64,000 nt of DNA, taken from contig NZ_JALBGD010000009.1 in assembly GCF_023507705.1 (NCBI RefSeq), forward strand, positions 124,001 through 188,000, read 5' to 3'. Position 1 is the first letter of the stretch. The number at the start of each line of letters is the position of its first letter. The notes under the pieces were generated by a model. That model was given only the letters and a program-made list of their open reading frames with translations. It was not told where the DNA came from and did no database searches. Shown one piece after another: positions 30,016-38,322 of this stretch. The translations under genes and the position numbers were made by a program. Source of the stretch: Stappia sp. WLB 29 (GTDB taxonomy: Bacteria > Pseudomonadota > Alphaproteobacteria > Rhizobiales > Stappiaceae).

Positions 30016-30777
30016 TCAAAAGGCGGAGATCCGGCGGGTGGTCTCCGGATCGAGGAAGCCGGCGACCGTCGCCTCGGTTTCCAGATCGAGCGCGCGGTGA
30101 AGATCGCCGGCGGCGACCGCGTTGAGCACGCGCTTCATCGAGCGCACGGCAAGCGGCGGCAGCTCGGCGAGCCGCCGGGCCAGCGCCTCGGCTTCCGCCA
30201 TCACCGCGTCGTCCGCTACCACCTTGTGGGCAAGGCCCAGCCTGCCCAGCTCGGCCGCCGTGTAGCGCTCACCGAAGAACAGCATCTCGCGCGCCTTCAT
30301 GAGGCCGACGAGCGCCGGCAGCAGCGCCGTCACCGCGCCGGTGGCGAAGACGTTGAGCGAGACTTCCGGGAAGAAGGCCCTCGCCCCTTCGCCCCATATC
30401 GGGAAATCGCAATTGATCGCCCATTCGAAGCCGCCGCCGACGGCCCAGCCGTGGATCGCCCCGACCACCGGCTTCGGTCCGAAGGCGATGGCGTGGGTCG
30501 CCCGCTGGATGGCAAGGACGAGATCGCGCGCGGCCTCCTCCGTTTCCGGGTGGACATGCTCGCGCCGGTCGTCGCCGGCGCAGAAGGCCTTGCCGGCGCC
30601 GGTGAAGAGGATTGCGCGGGTTTGCGGGTCGCGGTTGGCATCGTCGAAGGCGCGCGCGACATCGTCGATCAGCTGCCGGTTCATGGCGTTCAGGCTTTGC
30701 GGTCGGTTGAGGGCGATGGTGCGCACCCCGCCCTCGCCAAGCCGGCTCAGCACGGTCTTGTAAGCAAAATCGGTCAT
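30016..30777 (-). CDS. Enoyl-CoA hydratase/isomerase family protein
   Basis: This 253-residue crotonase-fold protein has oxyanion segments FCAGDDRREH and AIHGWAVGGGFEWAINCD and the block AFFPEVSLNVFATGAVTALLP, which keeps one catalytic Glu (PE) but lacks the second. It is the last gene of a three-gene minus-strand operon, overlapping the CoA-ligase stop by ATGA. It likely processes the CoA ester made by that ligase. The reaction (hydration, isomerisation or hydrolysis) is unresolved. Confidence 0.85.
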   Translation of the reverse strand: MTDFAYKTVLSRLGEGGVRTIALNRPQSLNAMNRQLIDDVARAFDDANRDPQTRAILFTGAGKAFCAGDDRREHVHPETEEAARDLVLAIQRATHAIAFGPKPVVGAIHGWAVGGGFEWAINCDFPIWGEGARAFFPEVSLNVFATGAVTALLPALVGLMKAREMLFFGERYTAAELGRLGLAHKVVADDAVMAEAEALARRLAELPPLAVRSMKRVLNAVAAGDLHRALDLETEATVAGFLDPETTRRISAF

Positions 30778-32078
30778 TGCCCCTCCCTGATGACCCGCCG
30801 GGTCTTGCCTTCGGTGCGCGGCAGGCTGCCGGCGGGCAGCAGCGTGACGCTGGCGCTGGCCCCGAGCCGTGCCTTGATCTCGCCCGCCACCCGGGCGGCA
30901 AGCTCCACTGTGTCCGCCTCGCCCTTCGCCAGCTCCGCCTCCACCGGCAGCGTGTCGTAGGGGGGCGGCGACGCGAGGCGGATGCGGTACTCGCCGGACA
31001 GCTCGGCGAAGGAGTTGAGCACCGCCGCGACCATGGTCGGGAACATGTTGAGCCCGCGCACCACCACCATGTCGTCGGAGCGGCCGACGACGGAAAAGCG
31101 GAAGCCGGTGCGGCCGCAGGAACAGGGCGTGGTGGCAGCGACGCGGATGATGTCGCCGGTACGGAAGCGCACCAGGGGCTGGCAGTCGCGCACCAGATGG
31201 GTGAGCACCAGTTCGCCGCTTTCGCCGGCTTCCACGGCCTTCGGCGCGCCGCTGTCCGGGTCGATCAGCTCGGCATGGAGCACGTCGGCGGCCATGAAAT
31301 GCAGATGCGTGTCGTGCTCGCATTCGGAGGCGAAATTGCAGAAGACGTCGGAAACGCCATAGTTGGAATTGCGCGGCTGCAGGCCCCAGGTCTCGGTCAT
31401 GCGCGCGCGGAAGGCGGGATCGTCGACGCCGGGCTCGCCGCCGAAAAGGCCGAGTTTCAGGCCGAGGTCGCGCGGGGCGAGGCCGGGGAACTTCTGCGCG
31501 ATCACCCGTTCCAGCACCGCCGGATAGGACGGCGTGCAGGAGATCGCGGTCACCCCGACCTCCAGGATCGTGCGCACCAGCAGCTCGGTCGAGCCGACGC
31601 CGAAGGGCACCACGGTCGCCCCGGTCTCCTCCAGCGTAAGATGGTCGGTCAGCCCGCCCATCCACATCTGGTAGTTCAGGCAGTGCACCACCGTGTGGCC
31701 GGGGCCGAGACCCGCCGCGCGCTGGCAGCGGCCGCCGATCTCCTGGGTGACGCGGGTGTCGCGGGCCGACAAGGCAAGGTTCATCGCCTGCCCGGTGGTG
31801 CCGGAGGTGCGGTGCATCCGGCGCACGCTGTCGCGCGGGGCGGCGAGATAATCGCCGAAGGGCGGATGGGCGGCCTGGGACAGGCGCAGCTGCGCCTTGT
31901 CGGAGAGCGGCAGGCGGGAGAGGTCGGACAGCGCCAGCGGCGGCGCCTCCCCCTGCCACAGGGCGCAGTAGAAGGGAGAGTTCGCCATCACATGCGCCCG
32001 CTGGCGCTCCCAGGCGGCCTCGACATGCGGCCGCAGGTCCTCGGCGGAGACGAACTCCGCGCGCGCCACCGTGCTCAT
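30774..32078 (-). CDS. Phenylacetate-CoA ligase (PaaK-like) family protein
   Basis: This 434-residue ANL enzyme of the PaaK family has the AMP-binding motif HRTSGTTGQAMNLA (about 90-103), the NYGVSDVFCNFASECE region that corresponds to the PaaK E-rich loop, VRFRTGDIIRV, CSCGRTGFRFSVVGRSDDMVVVRGLNMFP and the C-terminal AMP-binding_C_2 domain. CxCGRT is typical of aryl-CoA ligases. It would activate an aromatic acid. It overlaps both neighbours by ATGA, downstream of TetR and upstream of the hydratase. Confidence 0.87.
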   Translation of the reverse strand: MSTVARAEFVSAEDLRPHVEAAWERQRAHVMANSPFYCALWQGEAPPLALSDLSRLPLSDKAQLRLSQAAHPPFGDYLAAPRDSVRRMHRTSGTTGQAMNLALSARDTRVTQEIGGRCQRAAGLGPGHTVVHCLNYQMWMGGLTDHLTLEETGATVVPFGVGSTELLVRTILEVGVTAISCTPSYPAVLERVIAQKFPGLAPRDLGLKLGLFGGEPGVDDPAFRARMTETWGLQPRNSNYGVSDVFCNFASECEHDTHLHFMAADVLHAELIDPDSGAPKAVEAGESGELVLTHLVRDCQPLVRFRTGDIIRVAATTPCSCGRTGFRFSVVGRSDDMVVVRGLNMFPTMVAAVLNSFAELSGEYRIRLASPPPYDTLPVEAELAKGEADTVELAARVAGEIKARLGASASVTLLPAGSLPRTEGKTRRVIREGQ

Positions 32079-32752
32079 AGGCTCATTCCCCGCTTCCAGA
32101 TGAGGGTCAACGTGTCGATGACGGCCTCGTCGCTGGTCGAGATCGCGACCAGCGCCGGGTCCTGCGACAGGATGAGGGCGGAGAGGTACTGGTCGACCAT
32201 GCCGCCGAGCGCATAGGCGCGGCGCAGCAGTTCCTCGCGGTCCACCGCCTCGCCGCGCCCGAGCCGCATCAGCCGGCGCTCGACCGCCGCGACCACGGTT
32301 TCCAGCCAGTCGCGGTTCAGCCGGTGAAAGGCCTCGCGCGCCTGCGGCAGCGTGTCGAGATGGTGGACGAGGCAGCGCATCAGGCCGGGATTGCGGCGGA
32401 ACAGCTCGACATAGGCACTGGTCGCCGCGCGCACGGGGTCCTCCGGCTGGGCGGAGCCGGCGACCCGCATCGCCGCCTGCAGGAAGCCGACGAAGCCGAC
32501 CAGCAGTTCGTCGAGCAGCACGGTGCGGTCGGCGAAGTAGATGTAGAAGGTGCCGTTGGAGATGCCCGCCGCCTCGCACACGGCGGAGACGGTGAACTCC
32601 TGCGGCCCCTGCCGGTCGAGCACGGCACAGGCCGCCGCCTGGATCTGGGCGCGGGTGCGCTCGCCCTTGGGCCGCCCGGCAGCGCGCGCGGCGAGAGCGT
32701 GCGGATAGAACAGCACCTGATCCTCCCCCTTCCGGGGCACGGCACGCAGCAT
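32075..32752 (-). CDS. TetR family transcriptional regulator
   Basis: This 225-residue protein has a TetR helix-turn-helix at about 30-75 (TRAQIQAAACAVLDRQG, then TVSAVCEAAGISNGTFYIYF) and a helical ligand domain after it. GAGGT lies 8 bases before ATG 32752. It is the first gene of the operon with the PaaK-like ligase and hydratase, and a perfect palindrome lies just upstream, so it probably represses its own operon and is relieved by an acyl-CoA or aromatic acid. Confidence 0.88.
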   Translation of the reverse strand: MLRAVPRKGEDQVLFYPHALAARAAGRPKGERTRAQIQAAACAVLDRQGPQEFTVSAVCEAAGISNGTFYIYFADRTVLLDELLVGFVGFLQAAMRVAGSAQPEDPVRAATSAYVELFRRNPGLMRCLVHHLDTLPQAREAFHRLNRDWLETVVAAVERRLMRLGRGEAVDREELLRRAYALGGMVDQYLSALILSQDPALVAISTSDEAVIDTLTLIWKRGMSL

Positions 32753-32768
32753 GGCGGCGACCTCAAAA

Positions 32769-32790
32769 ATAAAACTGATATCAGTTTTAT
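32769..32790. promoter_or_regulatory. Perfect 22-base palindromic operator for the TetR operon
   Basis: The half-site ATAAAACTGAT (32769-32779) is followed immediately by its exact reverse complement (32780-32790). It lies 17 bases upstream of the TetR start codon, in the only AT-rich patch nearby. The length and symmetry fit TetR-family operators. Confidence 0.75.
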
Positions 32791-32950
32791 ATTTCGGAGA
32801 CGGGCGAGAGTCAAAGGGGATTTTGGGGTGGGGTGCGTCGAGGGAGCGTGTTGCCGAGCCGACGGGGGGCGGGGGCTATTGGTTTCCAGAGCGGCTGCGA
32901 AAGTGCACGTGCCTCTCCCCGCGTCCTCCCGGACGGCGCGCAAGCGCCGA

Positions 32951-33215
32951 GCCGGGATCGGAGAGCCGAACACCTGCCGGTGCGCGCCCGGCGAAAACCC
33001 ACGCCCGCCGAGGCTCGCCGGTCCCGGACCATCGGCCTTCGGCCTCGTCAGGGAAGACGAAAGGAGAAGTTGGGGCGAAGGCTCAATCGCCCGGGCGGAT
33101 ACTGGATACCTGCCTTCGCAGGTATGACAGCCGAGAGGCAGCTGTCGCCTTCCGTCTCATACCTACTGAGGACGCCAATGGTTCCCGGCTCTCCGGCTTC
33201 GCCTGCGGCCGGGAT
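32951..33215. repeat. Intergenic repeat module, copy A
   Basis: This module shares three blocks with copy B (33292-33504): an 18-base block at 32951-32968 (GCCGGGATCGGAGAGCCG), a 16-base block at 33012-33027, and a block at 33133-33215 that is 80 of 83 bases identical. CGGAGAGCCG near its left end (32959-32968) is inverted at 33186-33195 near the right end. Copy A contains an extra hairpin segment at 33097-33130. The whole gene-free stretch 32753-33611 consists of the TetR operator, these modules and unremarkable spacer. Confidence 0.7.
33097..33130. repeat. Short hairpin repeat (VIPAKAGIQ type)
   Basis: ATACCTGC (33106-33113) pairs with GCAGGTAT (33118-33125) around CTTC, inside a segment whose minus-strand translation reads VIPAKAGIQ. 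That peptide is the well-known translation artefact of a widespread dispersed intergenic hairpin repeat in proteobacteria. It interrupts copy A of the larger module and is missing from copy B. Confidence 0.6.
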
Positions 33216-33291
33216 TGTTCGTCTGAAGAGATGGTAGAGTTTGGGTGGTCTCCCAGACACGCCGTCCGGGAGACCAGCGGCCGGCGACCGT

Positions 33292-33504
33292 GCCGGGATC
33301 GGAGAGCCGGGGGCGTATGAGGTGCGCTCCCGAAAGATGCCAGGACCACCGTGGCTCGCCGGTCCCGGGTCGCGGCTACGCCTTGCCCGGGAAGACGCCC
33401 GAGAGGGCGGAGCGAGCGCCTTGAGAGGCAGCTGTCGCCTTCCGTCTCATGCCTGCTGAGACGCCAATGGTTCCCGGCTCTCCGGCTTCGCCTGCGGCCG
33501 GGAT
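33292..33504. repeat. Intergenic repeat module, copy B
   Basis: Second copy of the module at 32951-33215. The first two shared blocks are at 33292-33309 and 33353-33368 (offset 341 from copy A), and the third at 33423-33504 (offset 290), so copy B is about 51 bases shorter inside. No open frame here looks protein-like. Confidence 0.7.
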
Positions 33505-33611
33505 GGCGAAAGCGGAGGCCGCTTGAGCGTGCACCCGAAGCTTGCAATCGGCGCCCGACCCCGAAACGATGGCCGCATCGGAATCCGGGGAGACGGCCCT
33601 TGCTGCGCGCA

Positions 33612-33830
33612 ATGCTATCGCTGGCGTTTCTCGTCGTCTCCGGCGTTTCCGCGCAGCTCTACTATTCGCACCACTTCAAATGGCGCGACTGCTTCAACGA
33701 ACTGGGCCGGTGCTACGACCCGGGAACGGGCGTCGTCTATCTGGAGCAGAGTGGAACCGTCTGGCTTCTGCTGGCAATTTCCGCATTCGCGATAGCCGTC
33801 TACCAGGCCTGGCGCTGGACAAGACGGTAG
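33612..33830 (+). CDS. Small membrane protein of unknown function
   Basis: This 72-residue frame begins MLSLAFLVVSGVSAQLYY (first hydrophobic segment or signal anchor, about 1-17), continues with a polar loop containing two Cys (HFKWRDCFNELGRCYDPGTG), and has a second membrane span (about 46-66) ending in a basic tail WRWTRR. The protein-like composition supports a real gene. The start is uncertain: a TTG at 33600 is also possible, and there is no strong ribosome-binding site. It converges with the SDR-DoxX-like gene. Confidence 0.6.
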   Translation: MLSLAFLVVSGVSAQLYYSHHFKWRDCFNELGRCYDPGTGVVYLEQSGTVWLLLAISAFAIAVYQAWRWTRR

Positions 33831-33860
33831 CGCCCTCCCCGCACCCGCGCCTGCTGGCCC

Positions 33861-35195
33861 CTACCGGTCGTCGAGGATCGCCAGGGCGACGAGCATCAGC
33901 ACGATGGCGGGACCGGTCTTCACCAGCGCGCCGAGCGGCTCGATCCACATCTCCGGCGTGAGAACGGCCGCGCCCGCCATGTAGAAGAGCGACAGGGCGA
34001 TGCCGGCGAGAAGCCCGGCGCGGCAGCTGCGCCGGGCCACGATGGCCGCGCCGATGCTCATGTCGGCAAGGCTGGTGACCACGGTGATCGCTTTCGCCAG
34101 CAGCGGCGGGAAGGCATGCGCCGTCAGGATCGCCACCGCCGCGTCGAAGGCCACCGTAAGCGCGATCAGCCCCGAGAAAAACCAGAAGACGACGAGAATG
34201 CCGAGGATCGCCGGCTTCAAGAGGTAGAGGCGGGCGAACCAGAGTTCCTGCACGCCGGCGGGATAGCGGGCGAGCGCCGCCTCCAGCGAGCGCGGCTCAA
34301 GGCGTGTCGCCGCTACCCAAGAGCCGGGATCGCCGGCAACGCCGCGCCGCATCTCGGCCAGCGCCGTGCTGCGCACGGGCGGCGCCCAGCCAAGGCGCGC
34401 GGCCAGATCCCCCGCCCGTGCCCCTAGCAACAGAAGCGCGCGCGGCAGCCGCCAGCGCGGCGCCGGGCCGCCGATGCGGGCGCGGAACGCCTCCACCACC
34501 TCGCCGACGGTGTGCGGCCGGCGCTCCATCACGTCCCAGGTCTCGCGCCAGTCGCGCCGCCCCTGCGCCCAGGCCTCCCCGAGAAAGGCGATGCTGCGGG
34601 AAATGTCGGCGACATCGGTCGAGGCGAAGGGGCGCGAGGCTTCCTCCTGCGGCAGGCCGACCGGCAAGGCGGCAAGGCCGCGGATCAGCGCGCTGCCGCC
34701 ATAGGCCACCGGCGCGACAACGAAGCCGGGCCGCAGGATCGCGAAGGGAACGGTGCTGCCAGAAATCAGCCGCTCGGCCTCGCGCTTGGTGGCGGAAAAG
34801 GCGGTGCGATCGCCCTCGGCCAAGCCGGGGATCGACAGCTGCACCAGGAGCTGCGGCCGCGCGCCCTGCTCCGTCATCGCGGCGAGCAGGCGCGAGGCGA
34901 AGCCGCCATGCGCGTCCGCCGCCGTCCCCTTGCCCGGCATGTCCTGCAGGACGCCGATGCAGTTGACGAGGATATCGACATTGCGCCCGGCAAGCAGAGC
35001 GGCCAGGCCACGAGCGTCCAGATCGACCAGCGGCGCCTCGACGGCAGCAGCGCCGAGCGCGGCTTTCTGTGCGCCGGTAAAGCGGCGGGCGAACGCCAGG
35101 ACGCAGAAGCCCCGGTCCATGAGATCGAGCGCCACGGCGTGGCCGATCAGGCCGGAGGCGCCGAGGACGGCGATGGTGGGAGCGTCGGCGGCCAT
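33861..35195 (-). CDS. NAD(P)-binding SDR fused to DoxX-like membrane domain
   Basis: This 444-residue protein has an N-terminal atypical-SDR Rossmann domain (about 5-290; cofactor motif AVLGASGLIGHAVA, then VNCIGVLQD) and a C-terminal membrane domain (about 310-440) with four hydrophobic segments of the DoxX-like type (LKPAILGILVVFWFFSGLIAL onwards). This fusion is known in uncharacterised bacterial epimerase-like proteins. The active-site Tyr/Lys of classical SDRs is not obvious. It lies 3 bases after the DUF2269-like gene, on the same strand, so the two probably form an operon. Confidence 0.82.
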   Translation of the reverse strand: MAADAPTIAVLGASGLIGHAVALDLMDRGFCVLAFARRFTGAQKAALGAAAVEAPLVDLDARGLAALLAGRNVDILVNCIGVLQDMPGKGTAADAHGGFASRLLAAMTEQGARPQLLVQLSIPGLAEGDRTAFSATKREAERLISGSTVPFAILRPGFVVAPVAYGGSALIRGLAALPVGLPQEEASRPFASTDVADISRSIAFLGEAWAQGRRDWRETWDVMERRPHTVGEVVEAFRARIGGPAPRWRLPRALLLLGARAGDLAARLGWAPPVRSTALAEMRRGVAGDPGSWVAATRLEPRSLEAALARYPAGVQELWFARLYLLKPAILGILVVFWFFSGLIALTVAFDAAVAILTAHAFPPLLAKAITVVTSLADMSIGAAIVARRSCRAGLLAGIALSLFYMAGAAVLTPEMWIEPLGALVKTGPAIVLMLVALAILDDR

Positions 35196-35198
35196 CGG

Positions 35199-35705
35199 TC
35201 AGATCTCCGGTTTTGCGATCATCAGCCAGAGGATCGCCGCGACCGAACCGAAGCCGGGAAAGCCGAAGACGAACCAGATGCGAAACAGGCGGTGATAGGC
35301 GGCGGGAAGCGGCGCCCCCTCTGCGGCGGCACCGCGCGCAAGATCGCGCATGCGCGCCTGGATCCACACCACCGGCAGCCAGAAGACGCCGGCAAGCAGA
35401 TAGAGCCCCAGCGACAGGGCGATCCAGCCGTCGGTGAAGGCGTATCCGCTCTCGCGCATCAGCAGGTACCCGGTGACCGGCTGCACCGCGACGGCGGTGG
35501 CCGTGAAGAGCTTGTCGGCCAGCACGACCACCGCCGAGGTCTGCGCGATGAAGGCAGCGCTGCCGGAGCGATGCGCCATCAGCATGAAGAAGGCGATGCC
35601 TGTGCCCGTGCCGAGAATGACGATGGCGCCGAGGACGTGGAGATACTTGAGCAGCAGATAGGTCACGGCAGGCGGTCCCAGGAGGACGGGCTTTTCTCTT
35701 CGCAT
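35199..35705 (-). CDS. DUF2269 family integral membrane protein
   Basis: This protein of about 168 residues has four membrane spans, beginning YLLLKYLHVLGAIVILGTGTGIAFF, which is the hallmark of DUF2269; a conserved His (KYLHVLG) is present. The start could be ATG 35705 or the in-frame GTG 35666 (13 residues later, right before the conserved region). The function is unknown. It shares an operon with the SDR-DoxX-like fusion. Confidence 0.8.
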   Translation of the reverse strand: MRREKPVLLGPPAVTYLLLKYLHVLGAIVILGTGTGIAFFMLMAHRSGSAAFIAQTSAVVVLADKLFTATAVAVQPVTGYLLMRESGYAFTDGWIALSLGLYLLAGVFWLPVVWIQARMRDLARGAAAEGAPLPAAYHRLFRIWFVFGFPGFGSVAAILWLMIAKPEI

Positions 35706-35815
35706 CCGCAGCAGGCCGGATCAAGCGGTTGCGGGAGACCGCCCGCTCGCAAATCGGGTCGAGCCGGCCGGGCAGCCTTCGTTAAATGCGCGCATCACCG
35801 CCAGCGGAGCCTGCC

Positions 35816-37030
35816 ATGCGCGCCCTCGACAGACTTGTCGCCTCGTCCTACGGACTGAACATCGCCGACCAGATCGCGCTGGTCGCGGTGCCCATCGTCG
35901 CCGCAACCGCCTTCGGGGCCGGGGCCAGCACCATCGGGCTGCTGGTCGCCTGCCAGTCGATGGCGCATCTGGTCGGCAGCCTGCCCTTCGGCGTGCTGGT
36001 CGACCGCATCCAGCCGCGCAGCGCGGTGCTCGCCTCGGCGGTGCTGTCGCTTGCCGGCTTTGCGGCGGCGGCCCTCGCCATCGCGGCCGGAGCGATCCTG
36101 CCCTTTGCCGGGGCGATCGCGCTGGCCGGCCTCGGCATCGTGCTCTACGGGCTGGCGAGCCTGTCGATCCTGCCGCGGATCGTGACGCAGGCCGAACTCG
36201 CCGGTGCCAATGCCGCAATCTCCCTGCCCCGCTCGGTCGCCTCGCTGGCCGTGCCGCTCGCCCTCGGACTGGCGCTCGACAGAACGGGCGCCGCCGCCGT
36301 GTTCTGGGCCGCAGCCGCCTGTGCGCTGTCGGCGCTGGTGCTGACGGTGCGCCTGCCGGTCTTTGCCTTGCGCCCCATGCAGCGCGAGGCGCTGATCCTG
36401 CGGCTGGCGAAGGGCGCCGGCTTCGTGCTGCGCCACCCGATGCTGCTGCCGATCACCTTCTGCGCGGTGTTCTGGAACTTCGCCTTCTCGATGCTGGTGG
36501 TGCTGGCCGTGCCGGTGATCACGCAGGGACACGGCGGCGAGGCGACGCTCTTTGCCGGTGCGATGGCCGCCTTCGGCCTCGCCTCGGTCGCCGGCATCTT
36601 CGTGGCGGGACGGATCGCGAACCGCATCGCCCCGCGCATGGTGCTGATGTTCGGCCCCGGCAGCTCGGTCGTTGCCGCCGGGATGCTTTTGGCGCTGCCG
36701 CAAGGCGATCCTGGTCCGCTGTTGCTGGCGGCCTTCTTCGTGCTCGGCTTCGGCCCGTCGATGTGGCTGGTGACGCAGAACACGGTGCGCCAGCTGGTGA
36801 CGCCGGCCCATATGCTGGGGCGGGTCAACGCGGTGATCCAGACGGCGATCTACGGCACGCGGCCGCTCGGCGCACTGGCGGGCGGGGCCGTCGGCACGGC
36901 GGTCGGCCCGCAAGCCGGGCTGATCGTGGTGGCGCTCCTCTTCGCCCTGTCCTTTGCCGTGGTGCTGGCGAGCCGGCTGACGACGGTCGCCGACTACGGC
37001 GCGCTGGCGCTGGCGGAGGAGAGGGCGTGA
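35816..37030 (+). CDS. MFS transporter
   Basis: This protein of about 404 residues has 12 hydrophobic segments and a motif A-like loop GVLVDRIQPRSAVLAS (about 58-73), resembling MFS_1/EntS-like exporters but without the soluble C-terminal domain of the protein at 22044. ATG 35816 has GGAG about six bases upstream; an in-frame ATG at 35786 would add ten residues. It is a single-gene unit between the divergent DUF2269 gene and convergent queF. The substrate is unknown. Confidence 0.83.
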   Translation: MRALDRLVASSYGLNIADQIALVAVPIVAATAFGAGASTIGLLVACQSMAHLVGSLPFGVLVDRIQPRSAVLASAVLSLAGFAAAALAIAAGAILPFAGAIALAGLGIVLYGLASLSILPRIVTQAELAGANAAISLPRSVASLAVPLALGLALDRTGAAAVFWAAAACALSALVLTVRLPVFALRPMQREALILRLAKGAGFVLRHPMLLPITFCAVFWNFAFSMLVVLAVPVITQGHGGEATLFAGAMAAFGLASVAGIFVAGRIANRIAPRMVLMFGPGSSVVAAGMLLALPQGDPGPLLLAAFFVLGFGPSMWLVTQNTVRQLVTPAHMLGRVNAVIQTAIYGTRPLGALAGGAVGTAVGPQAGLIVVALLFALSFAVVLASRLTTVADYGALALAEERA

Positions 37031-37047
37031 GGAGAGCAACTCTCCTC
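37029..37047. terminator. Hairpin overlapping MFS stop, before convergent queF
   Basis: GAGGAGAG (37029-37036) pairs with CTCTCCTC (37040-37047) across a CAA loop; the left arm includes the last two bases of the stop codon. No T run follows on either strand, so it may only slow or stabilise transcripts between two convergent genes. Confidence 0.4.
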
Positions 37048-37067
37048 ATAACGGAGCGGTCGCGGGT

Positions 37068-37535
37068 TCAGCCCCGGCCGCGATAGGGCGGCACGCCCTG
37101 GTCGGGGATCCACACGTCGGCGGGCGCCGGGCCGGTCTGATAGAAGACGTCGATGGGAATGCCGCCGCGCGGATACCAGTAGCCGCCGATGCGCAGCCAG
37201 TCCGGCGCCAGGAGGTCGACGAGCCGCCGGCCTATGCTGACCGTGCAATCCTCGTGGAAGGCGCCGTGGTTGCGGAACGAGGTGAGGTAGAGCTTCAGCG
37301 ACTTGCTCTCCACCAGCCAGCCGGCCGGCAGGTAGTCGATGACCAGATGCGCGAAATCGGGCTGGCCGGTCATCGGGCAGAGGGAGGTGAATTCCGGCGC
37401 GGTGAAGCGCACGGCATAGCGCACGTCCGGCTGCGGATTGGGCACCCGCTCGAGAACCGCCTGCTCCGGGCTGGCCGGGATCTCGGTCGCGCTGCCGAGC
37501 TGGGTCAGGCCGGAATAGATACCCTTGTCGCTCAT
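37068..37535 (-). CDS. queF: NADPH-dependent 7-cyano-7-deazaguanine reductase QueF
   Basis: This 155-residue enzyme reduces preQ0 to preQ1 in queuosine synthesis. It is of the short unimodular (YkvM) type: the thioimide-forming Cys at about 53 in [14 protein letters not shown] with the catalytic Asp at about 60, the QueF signature [21 protein letters not shown], and the C-terminal [13 protein letters not shown] 37535 is chosen because it precedes the conserved region directly. It is a stand-alone gene here; no other queuosine genes are in the window. Confidence 0.93.
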   Translation of the reverse strand: MSDKGIYSGLTQLGSATEIPASPEQAVLERVPNPQPDVRYAVRFTAPEFTSLCPMTGQPDFAHLVIDYLPAGWLVESKSLKLYLTSFRNHGAFHEDCTVSIGRRLVDLLAPDWLRIGGYWYPRGGIPIDVFYQTGPAPADVWIPDQGVPPYRGRG

Positions 37536-37613
37536 CGCACACCGTCCGTCGCTAGAATGCCGCAAGGCGCCTCCTGTAGCACCGCATGCCGGACGCGGCA
37601 AACGGGTCGGGGC

Positions 37614-38030
37614 TCAGCCCGCTTCCCAGTCGATCAATTCCGCATGCGGCTCGAACAACGAGGCGAGTTGATCCACAGTGATCACATCCGCCATCAGGTC
37701 CTTAATCGGCTGGGAAAAGAACCGGGGCTCGGGCTCAATAAGGTCGACACTATTGTGCTGCAGGAACAGGGAAGCAGCCAGAAAGCAGACGCGCTTGTTG
37801 CCGTCGCCAAAGGCATGCGCCTTGCCGATGCCGAACGCATGCTCGGCCGCCAAGATCATCAGGTCGCTCTGATACTCGAACGCCCACTTGTTCCTGGCGC
37901 GATAGAGGCCAGCCTCAAGGTCGCCGATCTTGTGGGGATAGAGCTCGATGAAATGGCCGGGAAATTCCGCCTCTATCGCCCGGACGATGACGTCGATGTC
38001 CTGAAGCGTGAGCCATGTCGGCTCGATCAT
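37614..38030 (-). CDS. doc: Doc-type toxin (Fic/DOC family)
   Basis: This 138-residue protein carries the Doc form of the Fic motif, HAFGDGNKR at about 72-80, in which Lys replaces the Gly of adenylylating Fic proteins. Doc toxins phosphorylate elongation factor Tu and halt translation. The gene starts inside the stop region of the small gene upstream (ATGA overlap), as in a toxin-antitoxin operon. The length fits the family (about 125-140). Confidence 0.9.
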   Translation of the reverse strand: MIEPTWLTLQDIDVIVRAIEAEFPGHFIELYPHKIGDLEAGLYRARNKWAFEYQSDLMILAAEHAFGIGKAHAFGDGNKRVCFLAASLFLQHNSVDLIEPEPRFFSQPIKDLMADVITVDQLASLFEPHAELIDWEAG

Positions 38031-38218
38031 TCGCCGAGCGCCTTAAGGGTCTCGGCGAAACGCTTCACATCCCGGCGGACGATCTCCTCGCTGGATCGGC
38101 GCGGTGCACCGTCCTTGCGGGCCCGCAGGACCTCCTCCGCGCTGAACTTCGGCGCAACGCGGTCGTCGCCGTCGCGGGCCTTGCCCGGACGCTCCTCGAC
38201 CTTGGGATCGTGAGCCAT
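38027..38218 (-). CDS. Antitoxin partner of the Doc-type toxin
   Basis: This 63-residue, charged protein (KFSAEEVLRARKDGAPRRSSEEIVRRDVKRFAE) has no clear Phd domain, but its position directly upstream of and overlapping the doc gene by four bases identifies it as the antitoxin. The N-terminal 24 residues look disordered and the rest helical. The promoter should lie in the 104 bases up to the LysR gene stop. The family assignment is weak. Confidence 0.7.
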   Translation of the reverse strand: MAHDPKVEERPGKARDGDDRVAPKFSAEEVLRARKDGAPRRSSEEIVRRDVKRFAETLKALGE

Positions 38219-38322
38219 CGTTGCACCTCGTTGGCTGGCGGATGCCGTATCCGCAGGACCATCTTACGCCCGCGCCCGAAAGAACCGCAAGAACGCGACC
38301 ATCTCTTGAATATGGGACGGGG

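Noticed and set aside
33048-33260. A small protein containing VIPAKAGIQ
   Set aside because: This peptide is the known artefact of translating a dispersed hairpin repeat.
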